Source: Flammulina velutipes (lineage: Eukaryota; Basidiomycota; Agaricomycetes; Agaricales; Physalacriaceae). From it: a DNA stretch of 64,000 bases. The stretch spans positions 186,001-250,000 of the forward strand of contig CM022372.1 of the NCBI GenBank assembly GCA_011800155.1. Direction: 5' to 3'. Below are positions 1-10,299 of the stretch, in pieces. A program made the translations under genes and the position numbers. Within the stretch, counting starts at the first letter, position 1. Every line of letters begins with the position of its first letter. Under the pieces are notes generated by a model. That model saw nothing but the letters and a program-made list of their open reading frames with translations. It was not told the origin of the DNA and made no database searches.

Positions 1-1890
1 GCAGCTCAGCTTAGGACGAGATCGCTTGGAAAGCGCAAAGCGTCGGACTCTGGTGGAGATCCTGGACCTCGTTTCAGGCGAGGCTATGTCTTTACTCCGC
101 GTGTATCATTATCTGCTCAATCAACGGAGCCTCCCTCCATTTCTTCCACTTATACTGCTGCTCCGCTCCCTTCTCCTCCTGATCGTATCCTCAACGACCC
201 GCAGATCCAAGCCTCACTGACTGCGCTATCCGCCTATATCAAAGTCTCTACTCCCTTTGACGTTGACCGCCTCGAACGCATCCTCTCCACTCATCCCAAC
301 CAGCCTTTTGTTGCCTCTGTCATTCGTTCGCTTCGTGTAGGCTTCTGGCCGTTCCACGATGGCGAGTGGGAGCAGCATCTGAAGGAGCGCTATGAGAACT
401 ACTCAGACGACCCGGTGGACTTGGCTGAGATCCGCAAATATCGTGATCAGGAGGTGACTGCAGGTCGTTGGAGCCCAGCGCTTCCGGCCAACTTTCAGTT
501 GCTTCCTGGCATGCGCGTCTCGCCTATGTTCGTTGTCTGGCAGCGCGACGGTGACAAGGAGAAGGCTCGCATCGTGATGGACCACTCAGGCAATGGTCTC
601 AACGATGGCATCTCTCGTGAAGACGCCAAAGTCCGGTACGACGACATGCATTCATTTGCACAAGTCCTGGATGATGTGCGCCGCTCTCACCCTCACGAAG
701 ATCTTGTTCTCTTCAAGAGCGATGTCTCCAAGGCTTTCCTTAACCTCCCAGCGCATCCGATTTGGCAGCTGCACCAAGTTGTCACTGTGGATGGCCGCTT
801 CCACCTCGTTCGTCGCCTTATCCTGGGCACGCGGACATCACCTCGTTGTTGGTGTTCGCTTTCTGGCCTTCTTAACTGGGCTGCCTGGCAGTTAGGCATT
901 CCGGACCTTCATGATTACATGGACGACTTCTTTGGCTGGGACTTTAACCGCAACCTTGTCCTTTTCCATGGCAAGCAGCGGCCGCATCGTCAAGTCCAAC
1001 TCCTCGTCTTCTGGGACTACATCGCGTGTCCTTACGACGACAAGAAGCAGGAGCATGGCACCTCTCTCAAAATCATTGGTTTCTGGGTTGACATCACTCG
1101 AGGCTCTATGTCTCTGTCCCCAGACTCTATCACTCTCATGGTCGCAGACATCTCTGGCTTCCTTGCTCATCCCTCTCGCAAGCCTCCTCTTCGTGATTGG
1201 CAGCGCTTGGCCGGATATTTGAACTGGGCACTCAATGTCCTGCCTTGGGCTCGACCAGCGTTGACTGAGATGTATCGCAAAATGCGAGGCAAAGCTATTA
1301 GCTTCCGCGGTATCCCTATCAACGCGGAGGTGAAGCAGGACTTGACTTGGTTTATCACTGTTGCAGAGCAGTGCATTGGCATTCGTTTCGCAGATGCGCA
1401 GTCTTGGGCAGACTCTGATGCAGACTTTGTTGGTTGGACCGATGCGAGCAACCTGGGCTTATCCTTTGTCTATGCAGGCAATGGGTTCGCTTATCAGCTT
1501 CGTCCACCAGCAGCTACAGCACCGAAGACAGACATCTTCTTTCGTGAGCTGCTAGCTATTCTCTGTCTCATCCATCATGCCGCTTCAATGTCCTCTCCCC
1601 CTCGTCGAATCCTTATCCACTCAGACAGCATGGACTCTGTTGCAGTCTTCAACAGCTTGGCCGCTTCCGAGTCCTCTCACAACTCCATTCTTCTTGCTGT
1701 TGCTGAGATTGTTCTGCGCACTGGCATTGATGTCCGAGTTCGGCACATTGCTGGTAAGCTGAACGTCCGGGCAGACCTATTGTCTCGCCTGTTGTTTGTC
1801 GATTATGGCAAGCAGTTTCCCTCTGACCGCGTCCGCTCGTTTGAGCCTCCAAGAGAGCTCCTGCCGACGCGATGGAGAGAGTGCTTTTAG
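1..1890 (+). CDS. Reverse transcriptase/RNase H polyprotein of a DIRS-like retroelement (5' partial)
   Basis: The frame is open from base 1 to the TAG at 1888-1890 (about 629 codons), so the start lies left of the window. The N-terminal part carries HPNQPFVASV and GFWPFHDGEW, stretches I associate with fungal DIRS-type polyproteins. The reverse transcriptase core has the catalytic YMDD box at codons 306-309 (nt 916-927), with upstream conserved DHSGNGLNDGI and LFKSDVSKAF stretches. An RNase H domain follows: GWTDASN (nt ~1433), FFRELLAIL, SDSMDS, and a terminal NVRADLLSR. No protease or DDE integrase is present. The 19-nt overlap with the tyrosine recombinase frame is typical of DIRS elements, which integrate by recombinase. 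No frameshift or stop is seen in the visible part, so this copy could be young. The family call is firm; activity is unknown. Confidence 0.93.
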   Translation, partial: AAQLRTRSLGKRKASDSGGDPGPRFRRGYVFTPRVSLSAQSTEPPSISSTYTAAPLPSPPDRILNDPQIQASLTALSAYIKVSTPFDVDRLERILSTHPNQPFVASVIRSLRVGFWPFHDGEWEQHLKERYENYSDDPVDLAEIRKYRDQEVTAGRWSPALPANFQLLPGMRVSPMFVVWQRDGDKEKARIVMDHSGNGLNDGISREDAKVRYDDMHSFAQVLDDVRRSHPHEDLVLFKSDVSKAFLNLPAHPIWQLHQVVTVDGRFHLVRRLILGTRTSPRCWCSLSGLLNWAAWQLGIPDLHDYMDDFFGWDFNRNLVLFHGKQRPHRQVQLLVFWDYIACPYDDKKQEHGTSLKIIGFWVDITRGSMSLSPDSITLMVADISGFLAHPSRKPPLRDWQRLAGYLNWALNVLPWARPALTEMYRKMRGKAISFRGIPINAEVKQDLTWFITVAEQCIGIRFADAQSWADSDADFVGWTDASNLGLSFVYAGNGFAYQLRPPAATAPKTDIFFRELLAILCLIHHAASMSSPPRRILIHSDSMDSVAVFNSLAASESSHNSILLAVAEIVLRTGIDVRVRHIAGKLNVRADLLSRLLFVDYGKQFPSDRVRSFEPPRELLPTRWRECF

Positions 1891-2870
1891 AGGCCTTGGG
1901 CGAGGAGAGTGTGCGCAAATCTGCCAACTCTTCTCGCCCACCCATGGACTTGGAGAAACTAGACGAACTCGTCCTCTATCTCCAGGTCCATGCCATCGAG
2001 CGCTCCACTCGCAACAACTACGCTACTGGGGCCCGCGATTATCTCCGGTTTTGCAGAATCCATAACCTCCCACTCGATCCCACTCCCCAGACTCTATCTC
2101 GCTATATCGCATACACCTCTCGTTTCATTGCTTCGGGTCCCAAGTACTTGACTGGGGCTCGTCACTTTCTCAAGGACTTCTTTCCGGATTTTACAGCTGC
2201 CAGAGCGGATGCTGCAGTGCAGGCCACCATTCGCGGTTCCAAGAAGCTTCGAGCTGACCCCATACGTCGTAAGCCTCCACTCCGGACTCATCTTCAAGCA
2301 TTCCTTGATATTGCCAACACCTCCGGTCTCTACAACGACCTTCTCTTCATTACCATGCTCGCTTGCGGCTTCTATGCTCTTCATCGGATGGGTGAGCTCA
2401 CTCAGCCCAACCAGCACTCACTTCGAGATTGGAGAAAGATCATCAAACGAGCTTCTCTCCATTTCTCCAAAGGCGAAGCTGGCTACACACTTCCTTATCA
2501 CAAAAGCGACCCATTCTATCATGGCTCCGCCATTCTTTTCACAGATCAGGACATTGCCAACCCTTCGGAGCTGCTTAGGCGCTTCGTGAAGCGTAGGGAT
2601 CGTCTCCATGGTGCGAGAGCTGCGCTCTTTATCTGTGAAGATGGTTCTATTCCAACTCGTTCTTGGTTCGAGTCCAGGTTCTTCACTGTGGTTGGCAAGG
2701 AGTATGGACTTCACTCAGTTCGAGCTGGTGGTGCCACTTTCTATGCCGGACTTGGTGTTTCTGAAGCGGTGATGCAGGCACTAGGGCGGTGGTCATCATC
2801 CGCTTGGACTATCTACATTCGTGATAATCCTGCTGTACGCGCTGCTCAAGAGCTTGCTGGTCGCAATTAA
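1872..2870 (+). CDS. Tyrosine recombinase of the DIRS-like element
   Basis: A 332-aa ATG-started frame overlapping the end of the RT/RNase H frame. It has an N-terminal SAM-like DNA-binding part (RNNYATGARDYLRFCR) and a C-terminal catalytic domain. The presumed catalytic residues are R in LHRMGELT, H and R in GLHSVRAGG (H-x-x-R), W in ALGRWSSSAW, and the nucleophile Y in IYIRDNP. In DIRS elements this enzyme joins circular DNA intermediates to the target without making target duplications. No stop or frameshift is visible. The only other plausible assignment is a Crypton recombinase, but the adjoining RT/RNase H makes DIRS much more likely. Translation probably depends on the short overlap, by reinitiation or frameshifting; this is an inference. 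Confidence 0.93.
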   Translation: MERVLLEALGEESVRKSANSSRPPMDLEKLDELVLYLQVHAIERSTRNNYATGARDYLRFCRIHNLPLDPTPQTLSRYIAYTSRFIASGPKYLTGARHFLKDFFPDFTAARADAAVQATIRGSKKLRADPIRRKPPLRTHLQAFLDIANTSGLYNDLLFITMLACGFYALHRMGELTQPNQHSLRDWRKIIKRASLHFSKGEAGYTLPYHKSDPFYHGSAILFTDQDIANPSELLRRFVKRRDRLHGARAALFICEDGSIPTRSWFESRFFTVVGKEYGLHSVRAGGATFYAGLGVSEAVMQALGRWSSSAWTIYIRDNPAVRAAQELAGRN

Positions 2871-4033
2871 ATCATCCTTTTTCCTACTCTCCTCGCGTCT
2901 CGTTCACATTTCTTTCACCACCACCATCCCCCACACACATCATATCATACGCCTATAGCCGTTCTCGACCCCCATAGAATTGCGGATCGAGAACGGCTAT
3001 ACAAACAGTTGAGATAACTAACAGATAAATAGAAAAGAAGAGGGAAGAGGAGGGTGGGAGAGCGAAAAACAGAGTGGCTATAGCACCCAATACAGGTAAG
3101 TAAATGATGCTCAAGAGCGAAGCTCTGTTGCATACCTATAGCACCCAATACAGACACAAGAAAAGCGAAGCTTTTCAAAGGCAAGAGAAGCAGACTGTAT
3201 GGACACAGTAATAAGCATCAGTTTGCGAGGCAAACTGGTAGACATACCAGTCAACAGTGAATAGAACACTAGAGCGAAGCTCTGTGGACAACAAAGGCAA
3301 GTTCACTGCAAACTGGGGCTGTTAGATCGAGCTAGGATCCAACAAGCAGACTGTGCACTCACCTCAATGCACAAGTGCGGAGCACAAAGGGCAAAAAGGG
3401 TGAGCACACAGCAGACCATTGACTACATGCCTTGGAGCGTCCCCTGGCTGCCACTGCGGACGCAACTGCGCCATGTGCAAGCCAAGGGCCAAGTGCATCT
3501 ATCAAGATCTAGAATGGGGCCTAGGAGCAAAAGTGGAGCAAAGGCACAATCCCGACTCGGGATTGCGTGCTGCGCAGTCGCTCTAGGCGCGCCAAGATGC
3601 GGATATGTATCCGGCTTATGAATGTGCAATGACCGAACGGATAGCTGTAGATCCGGGGCCAGGAACAGGCCGAGAAACCCGAGTGCTCAACTCCGTGAGA
3701 GCAGACTTTGTGTTGTAGCGAATGCAGGAGTGGTCGCAGCGACTAGGGAAAAGTGGTGTCGAGTAGCGCGTTAAATGACCGTTCGAATGGTATATGGCAC
3801 GATAGGGTCGCCAGCGAGCAAGGTAGTGGAAATAGCAAAAACAACCAAAGTGCTCAACTTTTTGAGAGCAGACTTTGCTTGTTTGCAAGATAGCGAGTGA
3901 AGCTATGGCCACGGACCAAGTGGTATAAGGTAGGGGGCATAGTGAAGGAGGTAGGAGTGCGGTTACGGAACGGTGAGTCGAGGCAGAGGCCTCTGAAAAG
4001 CCTCCTTACCCTCGGAACCCGCCTTTACTTCGA
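2871..4033. repeat. Noncoding 3' region of the DIRS-like element with short repeats
   Basis: No credible gene. The stretch has many short repeated modules: CTATAGCACCCAATACAG (near 3078 and 3135), GAGCGAAGCTCTG (near 3113 and 3272), and a GTGCTCAACT...GAGAGCAGACTTTG unit twice (near 3681 and 3849). Several are small hairpins. Such a region would fit the internal complementary and terminal-repeat part of a DIRS element, but I cannot align it to the left end, which is outside the window. Confidence 0.55.
2954..3001. repeat. 15-bp perfect inverted repeat 3' of the recombinase
   Basis: Arms TATAGCCGTTCTCGA (2954-2968) and its complement (2987-3001) are separated by 18 nt. It begins 84 bp after the recombinase stop codon. 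It may act as a transcript-end hairpin or mark a join in the noncoding part of the element. CTATAGCACCCAATACAG follows twice, near 3078 and 3135. Confidence 0.8.
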
Positions 4034-4131
4034 CCTCTGCTTAAGGTCACAAGAGCTGGGTGTAGGCCAAAACCGGGGCCGAAGCCCCCCGGTTTTGGCC
4101 TACACCCAGCTCTTGTGACCTTAAGCAGAGG
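4034..4131. repeat. 98-bp palindrome with 45-bp perfect arms
   Basis: The left arm 4034-4078 is exactly complementary to the right arm 4087-4131, with an 8-nt loop. Arms begin CCTCTGCTTAAGGTCACAAG and end in a CCGGGG/CCCCGG core. It lies at the probable right end of the DIRS-like element and could be the internal complementary region or the joined ends that template circle formation. The role is inferred; the palindrome is directly visible. Confidence 0.9.
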
Positions 4132-4140
4132 CCGGAGAAC

Positions 4141-4797
4141 ACGTGGCTCTGCCTCCTACCACCACTTCGTCGTCTCACTCGTCACCCATATTCACACCTG
4201 CCTTTTGGTTACAAGAGGCATGTGTCGAATACTGGGCGACATTTAGCGCAGTATGCGCCGCTGCTGCCACCCGCCCGACCCAACCTGCGACGACACCTAT
4301 GTTGCAACGACAACAGACACGTCGCGCACTACCCCAGCAGCCCTACAATCTATTGCGACCTTGTATGGTACGTACTGGGTCATGCCTGCCTTTTTGACAC
4401 GCTCACACTGATGATAATACGTACAGGATCGTGCACGTCGCCCCCACCCGCCAAATAAAGAACTCGTCGACACGTTGACCACTACTGTCGAATGTCGCCT
4501 GTGTCTTACAACCCCCTACTATGCTCAGTTTTCAACGCTTTTGACACTGCATCTTTGGGTGAACTTCCGCTTAGTGTGGCGTAGCATACACGCGTTCCTG
4601 CAAGCCACTCGTCTTCGTGTACCTGTTTCTTTTTGTTCGTAGCTTATATTGAATATGTTTTCCATTATTTCCGGCCACTCCGAAGCTCTAGACTGTGTGA
4701 ACCGATAGGTTAAGTCACTCTAAAATGACCAGTTAAGTGACTTAACCTTTAAGCCCTAGCTGCACAGGAGGACCACTCACCGTTTCAACTCACTGCC
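4141..4797. other. No gene recognised; probable flank of the DIRS-like element
   Basis: Short overlapping frames only, with no conserved domain. The stretch contains one truncated MITE end (4706-4758), listed separately. Confidence 0.5.
4706..4758. mobile_element. Terminal fragment of the TAGGGTTTAAA MITE family
   Basis: The 53 bp match the right end of the 602-bp MITE at 8989-9590 and 40412-41013 (GTCACTCTAAAATGACCAG, then GTGACTTAACCTTTAA and CCCTA). The fragment keeps a self-complementary GGTTAAGTCACT/AGTGACTTAACC stem. Its 8-bp flanks do not match, so it is a relic or an internal-deletion derivative. Confidence 0.7.
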
Positions 4798-5870
4798 GCA
4801 ATGAGGGACATCGAGTCCATTGTCACCCAGTTCAAGTGCGGCACCTGCAGATGGACATCCCGCCGGTTCCTACAGCTTGGCCATGACTTGGGAGGAACAT
4901 CATGGCCTCATTGTTCCGGCAGTGCAGGCCAACTTTCTGGAGGTGAAGGAGCAAATCAGCGAGGCACTAGAGTGCATGGCGATGTTGTACGGTGAACTCA
5001 ACATTGCTCAGAGTCGTTCATATCTGTTTGTCTTGGGGAGGCCATTTTCACATGAACTATCAATAATAATCTTGTGACCCACTTTTCATTATTTGGAAAG
5101 TTAGCTTTTGTCATTCGCCAGTTTCTCACTAGTCTTGCAGGAAAGCGCCTGGAATACCAAGAACTACACCTTTTTAATTTCCTCTGGCGAGGTTCCTTCT
5201 GTACTCTGTAGCCAGGCCAAGTTGGCCTTTGATGTTTCAAAGAAGCTTGTCGGAAGTGGTCCAGATTTCAATCATTCATGTGTTTGTGTCTTTGTTGACT
5301 TCATTAGTTTCCATACCCTATCACACGCTCTTCATGAATGCAAGATCTCTATATCTCAAGATAAAGATCACATCAATAGTGTTCTCTGTTGCAACATCTC
5401 TTGTGGATCTCTCGTTGACCTTCTGGACGATGACAGTATTCTTTTTGTGGACAATATCAACACATGGATGATTTTCAGTCCATCTGAGTGTGTCACCCAT
5501 TTTGCAGGAAAGGTCAAAAAATCACCAGAGACGCACTTGTCAATGTTAACATCTTGGATAAAGATACATCTAGCTTGTAGAGAAATACAAGTGACCTTGC
5601 TCCGTCAAGAGACAGCTCGTCCCAAACACAATACAGAACAAATTAAAAGAGAGTGTAATGAATCCATTGCGTGGATCCAACAGATGGACATTGAGGCCTG
5701 GATGCAGTGGTGAAGAACAGAGAGGTGAAAAAAGACTTGAAGTAATCTCCAGCATAGGATAGCTGAGCTTCAAGCTCAGGTGTTGCAGGTGCGTTCTTCA
5801 TCTTTGATATAAGCTCTGATGATTAACCTATCTATTTAGATGAAATCTACTTCCCTTGTGTCAACTTCGA
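4798..5870 (+). pseudogene. Degraded multi-exon gene relic, unknown family
   Basis: Coding-like plus-strand pieces alternate between frames. A possible first exon starts at the ATG near 4882 (MTWEEHHGLIVPAVQ, helical and acidic). Later pieces near 5130-5715 include EIQVTLLRQETARPKH and ESIAWIQQMDIEAWMQW, which look like an amphipathic helical tail. AG acceptors preceded by pyrimidine tracts occur near 5145 and 5510, but I cannot join the exons into one clean frame. I recognise no domain. It may be an old gene or a transposon-captured fragment. Confidence 0.3.
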
Positions 5871-6153
5871 CTCTCATGATGAGCAGATAGGGGAAGAAAT
5901 TGGTAACTTGGAATGCTTCTCACAAACATGTCTAGCAGGATTGAAGTTATAGTGTGTTGCCTTCCAGCTGCTTGGTGATGTTTCGGTGAGGTCAATTACA
6001 GTGATATTGCAACAAAACAAAGATAGCCATAGATAATTCCACTTATCACATAAATCTTTGACAATTTGGGTTTTACTTTGACTGTTTTACTTTGGCAGTT
6101 TCGTTCTTTCACCGGTCTCATTATTCATAGAGCGACCTCGGACTTTTCGATGA

Positions 6154-6867
6154 GATCCTCAGACCGAAACATTCATCTGTTCATATGGCCAAGAGTCTCA
6201 CCATCTATACTTGGGTAGCACATTTGGGAGCCTCATACAGTGTCATCTGTATCCTGACCCTTGTGATATGTTCTGTAGCGATCCATTTCCTCCTACAAAT
6301 CATTCTTCTGTCATCCTCCGAGACTTTTCAGTTGACCGCGGTGACGACCAGGATCCTAACGATGAGAGAAGTTGTTCTCCCTCACCCACTGGTGCTTTGA
6401 TTGATAGTCTAGTTGACACATCTACCGCACAAGCTGCTAAAGCTAGCGATTCCGACGACCTCCCTCATCGTTCCCCCACATCCCCTACTGGCAGTCCTTT
6501 TGTCGATGGCCCAGCCGACACATCTATTGGAGATCAAGACACTGATGGTGCTAGCGATAGCACTAACAGTGAGTATGTTGTTGAATCTGAAGACACAGAT
6601 AAGAACCTCGAAGATTACTCGTCTATCTGGTCATTCACTCCTCCGCATTCTCCTGGACAGGAAGACGATCTACAGGACCTTCTGCCAGATAGTTCAGAGG
6701 AGCAGGAATACTCCTCTCCTGAAGAGCAGCAGATATCATTGAAGGAACCGATGTCACCAAAAGAAGAGGCTCATGCCCTCCTTCCACAATGGTCTGCAAC
6801 TGCAACCAGTCCGACAGAGCAACTGCATCAAACTGCAGTTCACAGTATTAGTTCCAATCAGTTCTAA
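6154..6867 (+). CDS. Acidic Ser/Pro/Asp-rich C-terminal exon, hypothetical protein
   Basis: The frame is open from 6154 (just after a TGA) to TAA at 6865-6867, about 237 codons with no convincing start, so it is probably the last exon of a longer gene. The first 50 residues contain several Cys and His (ICSYGQESHH, CHLYPDPCDMFC) that could bind zinc. The rest is low-complexity and acidic (SDSDDLPHRSP, ESEDTDKNLEDYSS, SSEEQEYSSPEEQQ), as in disordered nuclear proteins. Codon periodicity looks real, but no family is recognised. The relic at 4798-5870 may be its upstream part. Confidence 0.4.
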   Translation, partial: DPQTETFICSYGQESHHLYLGSTFGSLIQCHLYPDPCDMFCSDPFPPTNHSSVILRDFSVDRGDDQDPNDERSCSPSPTGALIDSLVDTSTAQAAKASDSDDLPHRSPTSPTGSPFVDGPADTSIGDQDTDGASDSTNSEYVVESEDTDKNLEDYSSIWSFTPPHSPGQEDDLQDLLPDSSEEQEYSSPEEQQISLKEPMSPKEEAHALLPQWSATATSPTEQLHQTAVHSISSNQF

Positions 6868-7466
6868 ACCAGTTCAAACTGATCATACTCTTTTTTGGTA
6901 ATAATTTATATCAATACATCTCTTCCTAAGTTATAGTCATAGTAAAAGCAACTAATAGAACAAAAAAACATGAACAGTTCCAAGACTAAGACCAAGACAA
7001 AGGCAGTCAAATCCAAAATGTCAGCCCACAGTAGCTCTTCGAAGGACCTAAGGTAAAGAAAATCATCTCGACACCACCTACTGTTACCAAGCACAAATAC
7101 AAACACTGGATATTGCCTGTACCAACCAGTGCTCCCAAGAAAAGCAGAAGACGAATAGTGACCCAAAGCTGGCACACCTTGTGGAGCTAGATCCAGATGA
7201 GCTGCTTGCTGTGACTAAGGACCTCAGTATATCATAGATATGCAGATGTTATTATACATCACACTAACAGCAAATTCCAGACAAGAAGGTTGAGTTTCCA
7301 TTGTATACCTGTAGAGATCATGAAGGATGAAGACAGTGTAATTTACCACATTTTTACCTGCTTGCAGTACATCTCATTACCTGCCTCCATGTTCCCCGTA
7401 AGGTACCTACGCACGTTGAAGCTTCCTTAACTGTTCCGGGGGGGGGGGGGTTCCTTAGGTACCCTA
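6868..7466. other. No gene recognised; 13-base G run at 7438-7450
   Basis: A lysine-rich plus-strand piece near 6973-7060 (SKTKTKTKAVKSK) runs into stops, and I see no gene. A homopolymer of 13 G at 7438-7450 sits between two copies of AGGTACC (7400, 7458). Confidence 0.5.
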
Positions 7467-8509
7467 GTCATATATTCCCGAGTATCTAACAGATGGGGCT
7501 CCGCCCCATCCGCGGGTCAAGACTGCAACTCTACCACTGTTCATAGTTATATTGAGTTGTGTATCTATACATAGACCAAACATCTTGAGATGGTGGTTCT
7601 TCAAGACTGGCATCAAGAGGTGTTTGGGATGTGGGATACAGACCAAGTCAGCTGCATTTGGGATTGCCAACGGTTGGATGGGCCCGTTTCCTTGGGATCC
7701 ACCTGTACTGTTGGAAGGGAGGTGGCGATAGGGAGCGTCTGTGAAGGTGGAGCCATGTTCTGGGAGCTGGAGGGTGTGCGTTAAAGGCGGGTGAACAGTG
7801 GTTCCTTGTTGAAACACTGCACAGGGCCTCGTTGCAGAGCCAGGAGTTGGGGGTCAACGAGCAGACTTGCTGGTAGCCCCATACGAGACTGGAACGCCCC
7901 CGGGTTCACAACAATACCTACCACGCTATGGGACCCTCCAAGGTTCTCAGTGTGTCAGAGAGGTTCTCCAAACAAATTGAACGTAGGAATCAGCGGCTGC
8001 TGGAACGTCTGGGCGACTTTGGCTGGCTGGACGAACTTGTTGGCCCATGCGACGGGGAGGGTGGGCGGAACAAGGGGAGGAAGAGCTGGGGAAGAAAGAG
8101 ACGTAGGTACTAGAGAAATGGGTTAGAGAGAAACAATAACAGACAATGAACACTCACCAGGCAGTTTTCGGCCTCAGTGATGGCAGGTTTTCCAATCTCA
8201 ATGAGGTACGCTGCGCAGGGATAGAAGATTCCCCACATGACGATAAGCAGACGCGAGAGGAGTGGAGGAGTCTCCTTTCCTCAGGAAGAACATTTCCTTC
8301 TTTGCAAAATGCTCGAGCAATTCGAATTCGAATTGCTTGAGCTCATTCTTGGGATCCTTCAAGAACGAGAACCCATTGTCTCGCTTCTGTGGATCATCGC
8401 GAAACCATGTATCGCATTTCTCGGCGGAACAGTCGATCCTTGTAGTTACATGCTCCACGATCCCACTCAAATTGAAACCCTTCGCTAGCGTCTTCAACCT
8501 TTCCTCCAT
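7467..8509 (-). pseudogene. Unknown gene with an internal stop, minus strand
   Basis: A minus-strand reading starts at the ATG at 8509 (MEERLKTLAKGFNLSG, just after a TTGTTGCAG acceptor) and runs through KEMFFLRKGDSSTP to about 8235. A frame change near 8225, possibly a short intron, leads into YLIEIGKPAITEAENCL ending near 8160 at a GTGAGT donor. The next exon (8070-7795) reads LPVAWANKFVQPAK and NLFGEPL, then an in-frame TGA, then continues in the same frame as HTENLGGSHSVVGIVVNPGA. A further piece (7817-7470) has NHHLKMFGLCIDTQL. The exon order and shared strand support one gene that has lost function. No domain is recognised. Confidence 0.4.
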
Positions 8510-8988
8510 CTCTGCAACAAACACCCTTGATTGCCGTGCGTATTATTCTCTCCAACGGGATAGGGTTCCCGTCGATACTAACGGTACTATTGTCATCCCA
8601 TTTAAATACTACCCCCTACGACTAGAGTACTATATCTAGACAGGACAACTTAATAGGGTGAGCCACCAGTTTGGTGAAGATGAAGATTTTTGGGCAGAAG
8701 TACTACAATGGGTACGACTCGCTCAGCGCTCATTCTTTTATGACGAGCAATAGCGATCTGCCCGAAGGGTACAAAGGCCCTCATTGAGCTTGGGACGTAT
8801 GTTCACCTTGAGGGCCTCGTTTTCGTCTCCTTCTCTGGTCTGCGTTGACATGGAGGCACTCCCCCACTCGCTACTGATGATGTTCTCCGGGAGGAGGATA
8901 TTCCCGCCGACGCCTACCGATAGGTTTTCATCTTGTACCCTCAAGGCGCGGTATTGGATGGCAGAACTTCATTCAATGTCGCCGCACA
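8510..8988. other. No confident gene
   Basis: A minus-strand open frame of 68 codons (8944-8738) is the only notable feature, and I cannot relate it to a family. The stretch ends at the left end of the next MITE. Confidence 0.4.
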
Positions 8989-9590
8989 TAGGGTTTAAAG
9001 GTCAGGTTAAGTCAGGTTAATGACTCACTTTTTGGATTAACTTGACCTTAACCAGTCATTCAATATCATGAAAGTTAATTAACCATTAACCATGACCAGT
9101 CAATAAGTGTAACCAGTCACTCAAGACTCAGTTATAACTGGCTATAACCAGTTAAAACTTAATGCAGTTATAACCAGTTATTAACAGGTTATGTCTGGTT
9201 AATATGCTATCAACCCTATAACCCAGAGGTAAATCAATATTAATGAATCTATTGATTTATCTTTTTCATATTCAGGTCTATGTTTTCTGGTCTTTCTCTT
9301 TATAATAGTAGTGTATCAGACTTTATCAATTATATATATACTATATATGTAAGAAATCTTTGTGTTATAGCTCTTTTTCTCTTCATATATTGAGAGTATC
9401 AAGGGTATTGGTTATAACCAGTTAAGACCAGTCATTGACAGTCACATTAAATTTCTCCAAATGCTTTAACCATTAACCTTAACCAGTCATTCACAGTGAC
9501 CAGTCACTCAGGGTCCGGTTAATGTTTCCAGTCAGGTCAGGTTAAGTCGCTCTAAAATGACCAGTTAAGTGACTTAACCTTTAAATCCTA
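8989..9590. mobile_element. 602-bp hAT-like MITE, family 1, no target duplication
   Basis: Begins TAGGGTTTAAAGGTCAGG and ends AACCTTTAAATCCTA. It is the same length and nearly the same sequence as the copy at 40412-41013, which has an 8-bp target duplication. The interior is AT-rich with many TAACCAGTTA units and has no gene. Flanks GCCGCACA and GTGAGAGA do not match, so one side has been rearranged; an inverted fragment of its own right end lies 140 bp downstream. Confidence 0.88.
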
Positions 9591-9729
9591 GTGAGAGAAC
9601 TTTTGGTCAATTTTAGGTTAATGCCCACCTTGTAGGCTTCTCAGCATGATGACATGCCTTGATGTGTCTGATTAGATTGCTAGTAGAACTGTCTATGGCT
9701 ATGTGAACGTATTTGGATTGTGTGCTGGT

Positions 9730-9769
9730 AAGCGACTTAACCTGACCTGACTGGAAACATTAACTGGAC
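9730..9769 (-). repeat. Inverted fragment of the family 1 MITE right end
   Basis: AGCGACTTAACCTGACCTGA and the following 20 bases are the reverse complement of 9513-9552 in the adjacent MITE, with one or two mismatches. Together they form a 40-bp inverted pair about 180 bp apart, probably left by a second nested insertion or by rearrangement. Confidence 0.75.
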
Positions 9770-9774
9770 CGTCT

Positions 9775-10299
9775 TGGACCTTTCTTCTTTCCATACTTTC
9801 CTGACTGAGGACTTGTCCTTGGGTTTGAGCGAATCACTCGATGCACCCACCTTGCGCTTCATGATTCAATGTTTGGTGAGTTTCGCCTTTTGTCCCTTGT
9901 TTCCTTAGTTCTGACTTAGATATAGATTTGCTCAATGGCTATCTAGGAGATCGAAGATCCCAACCTCAAGACAGGTCAGGCCTACAACATTGCTTTGTTG
10001 TATACCTGCTGTCTTTGTCTTGTTTCTAACTGGTTTGAGATGCGGCAGGGTTCAGTGATGCTCGATGGTCTCCGCTTCGAACACCTCATCCCCGCCTGCT
10101 TCCGTCATCCCGAGCGGTAATTCGCTAAGATGATGGAAGAGGCATTGGGTGACTTTGCTGTACGTCTGTTCACCCACTTTCCAGTTGGAGGTCTAATTGT
10201 ATCTTTGTCAGATGTCCATTCTCCTTGGGTTTCACCTTGGGGCTGAGGACTCCTTGGGAGGGATCGTTGCCAACTACGATGTAGTGAACAAGTCATCTG
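9775..10299 (+). pseudogene. Exons of an unknown gene interrupted by repeat copy A
   Basis: Plus-strand exons read LSLGLSESLDAPTLRFMIQC (ending at GTGAGT near 9876), then EIEDPNLKTGQAYNIALLY to MLDGLRFEHLIPACFRHPER with an in-frame TAA at about 10119, then FAKMMEEALGDFA to a GTACGT donor, then MSILLGFHLGAEDSL to NYDVVNKSSE. The introns are of normal size. The exon series stops abruptly where the 1.4-kb repeat begins (10294). Coding-like sequence resumes after the repeat at 13850. No domain recognised. Confidence 0.5.

Noticed and set aside
403..1945. Antisense and off-frame open frames over the RT gene
   Set aside because: Shadow frames of a clear coding region.
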